IMG/VR virus record: IMGVR_UViG_3300005747_000132
Coordinates: 1 to 27,988 of that record
DNA from: a virus
DNA length: 27,988 bases
Reading direction: 5' to 3' (one strand)
Shown here: in pieces, positions 22,597 through 27,988 of the stretch
Position numbering within the stretch: the first letter of the stretch is position 1
How the letters are laid out: each line of letters starts with the position of its first letter
Translations under genes and position numbers: made by a program
Notes under the pieces: generated by a model
Seen by the model: only the letters and a program-made list of their open reading frames with translations
Told to the model about the DNA's origin: nothing
The model's database searches: none

Positions 22597-23790
22597 TTAC
22601 GAGAATGATACGTTTGCTGTTGTAATAGCAACTTTACCTAAGTAGTCACCAGCGTTACCTAAAGATGACGCAGTGTTAGTAAGTTCTACATAACCATAAC
22701 GTGTCATGAAGCCTACTACTGGCTCAAAAGTTTCAGGATCTAATACTACACCTGAACTCATTAGTGGAATGTATGGGCAATAAAACGCCGCCGCATCCGC
22801 TTCTGATGAACCTTTGTAACCAACAAGTACTTGGTTGTTGTCTTCTGCAGTTGTATCAGCCATATAAGCGTCAACATATACTCTCATAGCGTTATTCAAA
22901 GTACCTACAAATTTAGTATTTGTTGGTGCTTCAAAAGTACCTTCAGTTGTTCTTGCAAACGCTGAAGTTGTAGCAGATTGTAGGATAGTTAATGCTTGGT
23001 TTGAAACCACTGCAAAGTTACCTGCACCTCTACGTGTACGCTGTGCGATTTTGTTAGCAGTTCTGTTGATTTGAACAGCAAGTGCCGCATGTTCATCACC
23101 AACAAAAGTTGCTGTACCGCTTACAGCCGCTTGGTCGTAAGTTTCTTCAACTGAAGCAAGTGAACGAAGAGATGTTAAAATCTCTTGGTCAATCTCAGCA
23201 GTAATCTCTTGTGCAAGAGCCGCCATGATTTCCGCTTCAATATCGATACCTTGTTGTGCTTGAGCATCTTGTGCCGCTTCAAACGTCCAACGTGCAGATA
23301 GTTTTCTTGACTTCGCTTCTACTGCTTGTTTTAAGATTTGAATTGACAATCTGTTACCTGCACTACCTTCAAGTGCCGCAGTACCTGCCGCTTTACCTGA
23401 TGTACCGTCACCAGCATATGCTTGACCGATTTTGAATGGTGATAAAGCCTCATCACCTGCAGTCACATCATTTGCAGTTCCTGTAGCGTTGTTAGTGTCC
23501 GAGTAACGTACTCTTAGTGTGTGAATTTGTGACACTGGTCCAGTCATTGGTTGTACACCTACGATTTCATTTGCGATAACCGTTGGCATTACACGTCTAA
23601 TTACTGGAAGAATCACTCTGTTTAGTGTTGCAACATTTCCTGCGGAAGTTGCACCAGCAGTTGCCGACTCAGCGAGATAACGTCTAGTATTCTCGAGAGT
23701 GACATCCATCACGCTTTTCTTGTGTCCGTTAAGACCTTCTAGAAGTGCGCCTTTGGTAGCCTGCCAATTTTCATTGATCATTTCTGACAT
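22597..23790 (-). CDS. 23: Major capsid protein gp23
   Basis: This 397-residue protein is the T4-type major capsid protein that forms the hexamers of the head. The stretch from NRVILPVIRRVMPTVIANE through VQPMTGPVSQIHTLRVRY is the hallmark of gp23 in marine T4-like phages. A prohead protease site of the L-x-E type lies at Leu39-Ala40-Glu41 just before SATAGATSAG, as expected for removal of the N-terminal propeptide by gp21. Length is shorter than T4 gp23 (521 residues), probably through reduced insertions in the peripheral domain. A strong AAGGAG precedes the start, 16 bases after gp22. The gene is followed by an intrinsic terminator, so it ends the head transcript. No separate promoter is obvious before it. 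Confidence 0.96.
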   Translation of the reverse strand: MSEMINENWQATKGALLEGLNGHKKSVMDVTLENTRRYLAESATAGATSAGNVATLNRVILPVIRRVMPTVIANEIVGVQPMTGPVSQIHTLRVRYSDTNNATGTANDVTAGDEALSPFKIGQAYAGDGTSGKAAGTAALEGSAGNRLSIQILKQAVEAKSRKLSARWTFEAAQDAQAQQGIDIEAEIMAALAQEITAEIDQEILTSLRSLASVEETYDQAAVSGTATFVGDEHAALAVQINRTANKIAQRTRRGAGNFAVVSNQALTILQSATTSAFARTTEGTFEAPTNTKFVGTLNNAMRVYVDAYMADTTAEDNNQVLVGYKGSSEADAAAFYCPYIPLMSSGVVLDPETFEPVVGFMTRYGYVELTNTASSLGNAGDYLGKVAITTANVSFS

Positions 23791-23805
23791 TTTGTCCTTC
23801 TCCTT

Positions 23806-24897
23806 TTAGTTTAATCCCGCTAATTTGCGGAGTTGTATTAAGTTTGACTTTTCTTCTACCGGTTGAGTAGTTTCTTTATTGCCTGTTACTTCTGTGCTTT
23901 CATTAAGTGCCTTTTTAACAGTTTTAGAAGTTTTTCTGTCTTCCATTACTGCTGGTAGATATTTGTCAAATGCTGTGTGCAATTTTTCAGTTTGCACTGA
24001 CTCTAGTAGTTCAGACATAATTTCACTTTTGTCTTTACCTAACGGAGTCAATAACTCATTCATCACTGCAACACGTTTCGCGGAATCTTTAGCAACATTA
24101 ATTTCTGCTTCCTTAGACTCAACTAGAGTATTCTTCTCTGTGATGGTTTTCTTAGCCTCAGCCAATTTTTCTTCTTTCTCAGCAACAAGTTTCATTAACT
24201 TCGCAGTTTCTGATTTCTCGTTTAAGTATGAGTTAGAATATTCATTAGCAAACGCTTCGAATAGTTTTCTACCAAAATTGTTTTCACGTGCTGAATGAAT
24301 ATCTTCTTTCAATTGTGAAATCTCTTTTGCTAGTTTAGTACTTACAGTTTCCTTAACAATTTCTGCTGACTTAGCAACAAATTTTGCTTTGACTTCTGCA
24401 AATTTAGTTTTGGCTTCTTTTACAAGTTTAACCTTGGTTTCTGCCAAATCTTTTTTGTCCTCTGCGAACTCGTTGATTTCATTTGCAAGTTGTTTGACAA
24501 CAAAGTCTTCCAATTTTGAAAAGTTTTCTGAAACCTTATTACGGTCTTCATGCAACTCTGCAATTTCTTTAGTTAATTGCTTGAGCATAAACTCTTGCAA
24601 TTTTTCAGAGTGTTCACTGACTTTCTTCTTATAAGATACAGTTGCTTCCGCAAGTGCCTTCTTATCTTCAGCAATTTCAGCAATCTCTGATTCTAAACGT
24701 TCGGAAATCATTTTGTCAATCGCTTCAACCATGTTTGATTTATCATGCTCATAACGATTTGCAAATTCCTCACGGAGTTCAGCAGTAACAGTGTCTTTGT
24801 TTTCCTTGATCTTCGCGTCCCACGCTTCTTGTAAGTCAGAACGAACTTCCTCACCTAGAATACCTGTTTCGAAAAGTTTGTTAAACATATCACTCAT
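23806..24897 (-). CDS. 22: Prohead core scaffold protein gp22
   Basis: This 363-residue protein is the internal scaffold around which the prohead forms; it is cut by gp21 after assembly. It is almost wholly helical and highly charged, with long coiled-coil stretches. Four related units, each with a Leu-x-x-Glu-Ile core followed by an EDK/EDR step (near residues 68-82, 107-122, 136-151 and 188-203), show internal repetition. The C-terminal 50 residues (TSKTVKKALNESTEV onward) become polar and end in LIQLRKLAGLN. Identity rests on position between gp21 and gp23, on length and on coiled-coil make-up. AAGGAG lies before the start, and the gap from gp21 is 14 bases. Confidence 0.9.
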   Translation of the reverse strand: MSDMFNKLFETGILGEEVRSDLQEAWDAKIKENKDTVTAELREEFANRYEHDKSNMVEAIDKMISERLESEIAEIAEDKKALAEATVSYKKKVSEHSEKLQEFMLKQLTKEIAELHEDRNKVSENFSKLEDFVVKQLANEINEFAEDKKDLAETKVKLVKEAKTKFAEVKAKFVAKSAEIVKETVSTKLAKEISQLKEDIHSARENNFGRKLFEAFANEYSNSYLNEKSETAKLMKLVAEKEEKLAEAKKTITEKNTLVESKEAEINVAKDSAKRVAVMNELLTPLGKDKSEIMSELLESVQTEKLHTAFDKYLPAVMEDRKTSKTVKKALNESTEVTGNKETTQPVEEKSNLIQLRKLAGLN

Positions 24898-24911
24898 TTG
24901 CTTCTCCTTTG

Positions 24912-25538
24912 TTACTCCAAGCCTTTTATGACTCGTAGCATCTGTTCTTTGAGATACTTCTGTGCTTTAGCATCTTTCGATACTTCGTGTGCCGCCCTAA
25001 TTGCACTATAACCACCTCTTGTATTCATTAAGTGTTCATAGATTGGTGTCGGGTAAGCACCCGGCGCACTTGGTTGTGCTACCACATCAACTGTGATAAT
25101 TTCAAATCCGTTAACTTCTCCAGTGGATTCATTAACTTCACCTGCTCCTCGTGAACTGACTCCCAGTTTCACACCTGACTGTAACATGGTTTTTACAAGA
25201 TTACCCATCGGGGTAGGCAAAATTTTCATCTTACCAAACCCGTTAGGGCCATCCATCCACATATCAGTAATCATATGCGATACACGATCTAAATTGACCT
25301 TTAAATCATCTGGGTGATCAACTTCACCTAGTACAGAATAACCGCCGTCGATCTGATCCTTGAGCGTTTTAACAGCGTTGCCTATCTCAGAGACAGGGTA
25401 GATTCGCTGGTTAGCGTTTTTAACACCACCCTGAATACAGATGCCTTTTAGATAAAGGTCTTTATCAGTACCTTCACCTATTGACTCAAGTGTGACTTTC
25501 GCCTGATCGAACGTAAGATGTTCTCTTAAGTATGCCAT
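24912..25538 (-). CDS. 21: Prohead protease gp21
   Basis: This 208-residue protein is the T4-type prohead maturation protease, a serine protease with a herpesvirus-assemblin-like fold that degrades the core and trims capsid proteins. Candidate catalytic residues are His75 (LGEVDHPDDL) and Ser128 or Ser129 (KLGVSSRGAGEV), in the same order as in T4 gp21. The middle strand (FEIITVDVVAQPSAPGAYP) is also typical. Length matches T4 gp21 (about 212). The C-terminal 40 residues are helical and may be the self-cleaved tail. TTAGGAG precedes the ATG, 16 bases after the acidic core gene. Order gp67-like, gp21, gp22, gp23 agrees with T4. Confidence 0.95.
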   Translation of the reverse strand: MAYLREHLTFDQAKVTLESIGEGTDKDLYLKGICIQGGVKNANQRIYPVSEIGNAVKTLKDQIDGGYSVLGEVDHPDDLKVNLDRVSHMITDMWMDGPNGFGKMKILPTPMGNLVKTMLQSGVKLGVSSRGAGEVNESTGEVNGFEIITVDVVAQPSAPGAYPTPIYEHLMNTRGGYSAIRAAHEVSKDAKAQKYLKEQMLRVIKGLE

Positions 25539-25554
25539 ATTAGCAAACTCCTAA

Positions 25555-26400
25555 TTATTCAGCACTCTTTGGTGCAGATGCCTTCTTAAAAGTGTCTCCG
25601 GCTTTTGAACCTGGTTCATTCTCGAAAGAAGTTCCCATGTCTTTTGGCTTTTGAGCACTACCGCCCTTTTCTTCACTACCGCCGATAGCATGTGCTTTAG
25701 CATCGTTAGGTGCTTTAGCGTTACTTGCTACTGGTGAAGTAGTTGCATCAGCGCCTTCGGAATTAGATGGAGCAGAAACTTTTTCTACGTATTCACGCAT
25801 AGTTTCGCCAGCGGATTTATCTTTTTTCGCTTCATCTACAACTTCTGCTTCTTCGTCTGTTGACTCAATAGCAGGTTCAATTGCTTCCTCTTCGGCTTCT
25901 TCTGATTCTTCTTCGTCACCTTCTTCTGCATCGTCGTCTTCTGGTTTGTCGTCCATCATGGCTTCAAACTCATTTTTAAGATCGTCTAATGCATCTTCAA
26001 GGTCTACAACGCGGTCTTCAATATCACCATGCTCTTCTTCATGATCATCCATTTTACCGTCATCGTCGAAATCTTTCATTTCGTCTTCGTCATCACCGGA
26101 TACTGCTTTCATCATCATATCTGTTGCATCACCGCCGACTTCTTCGACTGATTCATCTTCAAAGTTTTCTTCAACTTTGTCTTCTTTTTCTTCTGCGTCA
26201 GTTGCTTCTTCAACTTCGTCTTCTTTTGACGTATCTGTTGCTTCTTCAACTTCGTCTTCTTTTTCCTCAGACTCAATAAGTCCTTGGTAAATTTCTTTTG
26301 ATTTCTCTACCACGATATCGTGGAAAAGTTCTTCTGCTTTATCTTTATCTTCATTCACTAGAAGATCAAGCAGTTGTTCAAATTTGCTTGTATCTGACAT
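25555..26400 (-). CDS. Acidic prohead core protein, gp67-like
   Basis: This 281-residue protein has a short helical N-terminus (FEQLLDLLVNEDKDKAEELF) followed by a very acidic body. The N-terminus plus acidic tail resembles T4 gp67, a prohead core protein, but this protein is much longer. Residues about 45-80 hold imperfect repeats of KEDEVEEATD type, and residues about 100-190 are dense in Asp and Glu. The last 80 residues are less charged, rich in Ala, Ser, Gly and Lys, and may be a separate segment. Likely function is core assembly with gp22, with later digestion by gp21. AAGGAG sits before the start. Name is inferred from context and composition, not from catalytic motifs. Confidence 0.8.
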   Translation of the reverse strand: MSDTSKFEQLLDLLVNEDKDKAEELFHDIVVEKSKEIYQGLIESEEKEDEVEEATDTSKEDEVEEATDAEEKEDKVEENFEDESVEEVGGDATDMMMKAVSGDDEDEMKDFDDDGKMDDHEEEHGDIEDRVVDLEDALDDLKNEFEAMMDDKPEDDDAEEGDEEESEEAEEEAIEPAIESTDEEAEVVDEAKKDKSAGETMREYVEKVSAPSNSEGADATTSPVASNAKAPNDAKAHAIGGSEEKGGSAQKPKDMGTSFENEPGSKAGDTFKKASAPKSAE

Positions 26401-26443
26401 TGTTTTCTCCTTAATTTATATTAGTTGGCAAGGCTGTCCCTTG

Positions 26444-26450
26444 TATTTAC
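26444..26450 (-). promoter_or_regulatory. Possible late promoter GTAAATA
   Basis: A TAAATA core in the 99-base gap before the acidic core protein, with a predicted leader of about 38 bases ending in AAGGAG. The match is weaker than for the GACTAAATA copies. The rest of this gap holds an ACCGGT-centred palindrome and no other clear signal. Confidence 0.3.
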
Positions 26451-26499
26451 GATAAAACCACTTTTACCGGTGAAAATAGGCTCATTTATTACATTCTTG

Positions 26500-27093
26500 C
26501 TAATCATGTGGTTTTTTGAGTCTAAATTCGAGTTCATCATAGTCAATATTGCGTATATTATCGTAACTGTTAAGTTGTCCGGGGCAAAAATCTCCAACGT
26601 TAGTTACCCTTAAAAACTGTATATCAGTATTGGTTCTGATTACGCTTTCAGTTTGCCTAAGCCAATTGCCATAATATGTTGCTGGTTCTTTTGATTTTTT
26701 ATAATTGTTAGTATCTGCAAACAAGTTGTTAAACTTTTTGCCACCATTTAACCCCATATAATCAAATCCTAGTATATAGATAGTTTTATGCTTGTCGTCA
26801 GCCGCTTTTGCTAGTGCTGTAGGACCACTACTCCATCCTTTGCTAGGTTGAAAATAATTAAGATTAGTATACTCTTTGTATCCGTTATTATAGTTTGTCC
26901 ATACTACATGATTGTGATGATAGCCATCTGCTACAATCTCATGTACCATTTTTGGATCAACTGCAATAAGAACATCAGGTTCAAAATTTCGATAAACAGC
27001 ATTGCAGGCATAGATGTTTCCTTTGCCACGCAACTTTTCTACATCAAAATGTTTTCTGGAGGTACCATTACCCATTACGAATGCTGTGTTCAT
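26500..27093 (-). CDS. DUF115-like protein inside the head gene cluster
   Basis: This 197-residue protein begins AFVMGNGTSRKHFDVEKLRG, a glycine-rich nucleotide-binding-like start with GNGTSR, then CNAVYRNFEPDVLIAVDPKM and later YILGFDYMGLNGG. This order (GxGxS, N-A, PD-x-x-x-x-xD, GFD) is that of DUF115/MptE-like and related glycosyltransferase-like proteins. Family members act in surface glycan or pterin metabolism; what it does here is unknown. It is not part of the T4 head set and splits the portal from the core genes. No ribosome-binding site is visible; a TTTAAATA octamer ends six bases before the ATG. It could be a hitch-hiking auxiliary gene. Confidence 0.75.
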   Translation of the reverse strand: MNTAFVMGNGTSRKHFDVEKLRGKGNIYACNAVYRNFEPDVLIAVDPKMVHEIVADGYHHNHVVWTNYNNGYKEYTNLNYFQPSKGWSSGPTALAKAADDKHKTIYILGFDYMGLNGGKKFNNLFADTNNYKKSKEPATYYGNWLRQTESVIRTNTDIQFLRVTNVGDFCPGQLNSYDNIRNIDYDELEFRLKKPHD

Positions 27094-27098
27094 AATGG

Positions 27099-27106
27099 TA
27101 TTTAAA
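27099..27106 (-). promoter_or_regulatory. Possible late promoter TTTAAATA at the start codon
   Basis: Differs from TATAAATA at the second base. With T4 geometry the first transcribed base would be 27093, the A of the ATG. Low weight alone because the region is AT-rich. Confidence 0.3.
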
Positions 27107-27114
27107 CAGTTTTA

Positions 27115-27360
27115 TTAAAGGGTAGTATCTTCTTGAGCAGGTTGTCCATACATCAGTTGCACAAACTCTAATTCTTTTGCTTGTTCAACTTCTCTTGCTT
27201 CAGATGTACGTCTAATTTGATTAAGTTGTTCTAGTGTAAGTCTAGTTTTTCTAGTATCCGTAGGTTTAATTACAGAAACATCTCTCTGAGCACTATAACG
27301 TTTATCGTCCTCAAAGTCTTGTCCGTCTTTATCAAAATAAAAAAATTCTTTTAACAACAT
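27115..27360 (-). CDS. Small protein following the portal gene
   Basis: This 81-residue protein starts MLLKEFFYFDKDGQDFEDDK. The start at 27360 is chosen over an in-frame ATG at 27417 because the longer form would run into the portal gene, its extra residues look unlike coding sequence, and AAGG lies ahead of the nearer ATG. The protein is charged, with an acidic front, a helical middle (LTLEQLNQIRRTSEAREVEQ) and a short tail. Genes of this size are regularly found just after gp20 in marine T4-like phages, in the position where T4 has its small core genes. I do not know its function; a core or portal-associated role is inferred from place. Confidence 0.75.
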   Translation of the reverse strand: MLLKEFFYFDKDGQDFEDDKRYSAQRDVSVIKPTDTRKTRLTLEQLNQIRRTSEAREVEQAKELEFVQLMYGQPAQEDTTL

Positions 27361-27373
27361 ATTATTATTTACC

Positions 27374-27988
27374 TTAAACTGTGTCGCCACCAGGAGTAGT
27401 ATCAGTGTCTGACACATCTATTTCTGGTTCAGGAGCATCTGCTCCAGGCTCTGTAGTACCAAGATCATCTAAGTCTGATTGTATACCACTTGGTGTAACA
27501 CCTGCACCACGCATTTCTGCACCAGCACTTGCGTTATTGAAGTTTTCATTGGTGTTTTCTTCACGCCACATTGATTCATTTTCTGCAAGTTCTTCTTGTG
27601 AAAGACCTAAGAAACGTTTAAGTGCAAATCGTTTACTCATGTAAGGTACTTCTTGTAGTGAAGCAAACGTGTTAACTCTAGCATTATCCATTTCACTTTG
27701 TCTATATGAAGCAAAGTTTTGTGGTGGATTCATTTTTAAATCAAATAAGTTGTTGTCAATGTTTACACCTTTAGCGTTCATAAACATTTTAAACTCTCTA
27801 TCAAATACATATGCAACTAAATTTTGTAGTCTTACACAGTATTTGTTGAATCTTAGTTCTTGAATATAAGCAGTGCCTACCCTACCATCGTTGTACTGTG
27901 CGGCAGAATCATCTGCGCCGGTAGGTAAGTAAGAACTTGGAATACGTAAACCACGGAATAACTTGTTAGTAAAATATTTTAAGTCATC
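27374..27988 (-). CDS. 20: Portal protein gp20, C-terminal part
   Basis: The frame is open to the right edge of the window, so the 204 residues seen are the C-terminal part of a protein of normally over 500 residues. The portal is the dodecameric ring at one head vertex that initiates head assembly, passes DNA and joins the neck. LRIPSSYLPTG near the visible start, followed by ELRFNKYCVRLQNLVAYVFD and the segment PPQNFASYRQSEMDNARVN, is the known gp20 signature of marine T4-like phages. The last 60 residues (GGVTPSG-like, Asp- and Pro-rich, ending SDTDTTPGGDTV) are a low-complexity acidic tail. The next gene starts 13 bases after the stop. Confidence 0.95.
   Translation of the reverse strand, partial: DDLKYFTNKLFRGLRIPSSYLPTGADDSAAQYNDGRVGTAYIQELRFNKYCVRLQNLVAYVFDREFKMFMNAKGVNIDNNLFDLKMNPPQNFASYRQSEMDNARVNTFASLQEVPYMSKRFALKRFLGLSQEELAENESMWREENTNENFNNASAGAEMRGAGVTPSGIQSDLDDLGTTEPGADAPEPEIDVSDTDTTPGGDTV

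Noticed and set aside
23879-24298. Plus-strand open frame of 139 codons opposite gp22
   Set aside because: A mirror of the Lys/Glu-rich coiled-coil coding sequence; gp22 on the other strand is secure.
26454-26515. Inverted repeat AAAACCAC...GTGGTTTT around the end of the DUF115-like gene
   Set aside because: The loop of about 46 bases is too long for an intrinsic terminator and no clear T-run follows; an inner ACCGGT palindrome is too short to call.
27361-27417. Upstream in-frame start for the 81-residue gene after the portal
   Set aside because: It would extend into the portal gene and lacks a ribosome-binding site, whereas the ATG at 27360 has AAGG at good distance.
1-27988. tRNA genes, integrase or attachment sites
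   Set aside because: No cloverleaf-like sequence was noticed in the intergenic gaps, all of which are under 150 bases, and no recombinase motif was seen in any protein. A tRNA scan was not possible here.

Overview
The window is part of the genome of a lytic marine T4-like myovirus (contractile tail, T4 superfamily). Recognisable T4-type head genes run leftward on the minus strand from the right edge in the usual order: portal gp20 (cut by the window edge), an acidic gp67-like core protein, prohead protease gp21, scaffold gp22 and major capsid protein gp23. The low GC content, the fibre types and the auxiliary cassette of 2-oxoglutarate/Fe(II) oxygenases plus a carbamoyltransferase resemble phages of picocyanobacteria or SAR11 bacteria. 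No gene here decides the host. I see no tRNA, integrase, CRISPR array or insertion sequence.

Layout, right to left. Positions 27988-22597 hold the head morphogenesis block, with one unrelated gene (26500-27093, DUF115-like) inside it. This block ends at an intrinsic terminator beside gp23. Positions 22524-21681 hold two small genes, the second a probable virion protein behind a long leader, followed by a second terminator. Positions 21590-8293 hold a fibre/adhesin block: a 313-residue fibre-like protein, two small proteins, a 1559-residue beta-helix fibre, two more small proteins, a 1507-residue fibre with seven carbohydrate-binding-type repeats, a beta-helix and an apparent beta-propeller, and a 530-residue adhesin ending in a glycine-rich domain. 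Positions 8287-3001 hold a seven-gene plus-strand operon with overlapping genes: five 2OG-Fe(II) oxygenase-like proteins, one NodU/TobZ-type carbamoyltransferase and one unknown small protein. Positions 2922-4 hold a further minus-strand fibre of 972 residues that ends in a cupredoxin-like domain with a complete set of candidate type-1 copper ligands.

Control signals. A motif GACTAAATA (or close relatives of the T4 late promoter TATAAATA) lies before several minus-strand transcription units. At two places an intrinsic terminator is followed within about 15 bases by such a promoter. Two genes (15008-19687 and 21681-22130) have the motif exactly 104 bases before their start codon and share internal leader motifs. 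Two others (22237-22524 and 26500-27093) have a late-promoter-like octamer placed so that transcription would begin on the A of the ATG.

How it fits together. The minus strand encodes the capsid and a set of host-recognition fibres assembled from a common pool of modules. The plus-strand cassette looks like a metabolic or modification pathway of unknown substrate. Hydroxylation followed by carbamoylation of a sugar, a protein side chain or a nucleobase is the most natural reading, but the substrate cannot be told from sequence.
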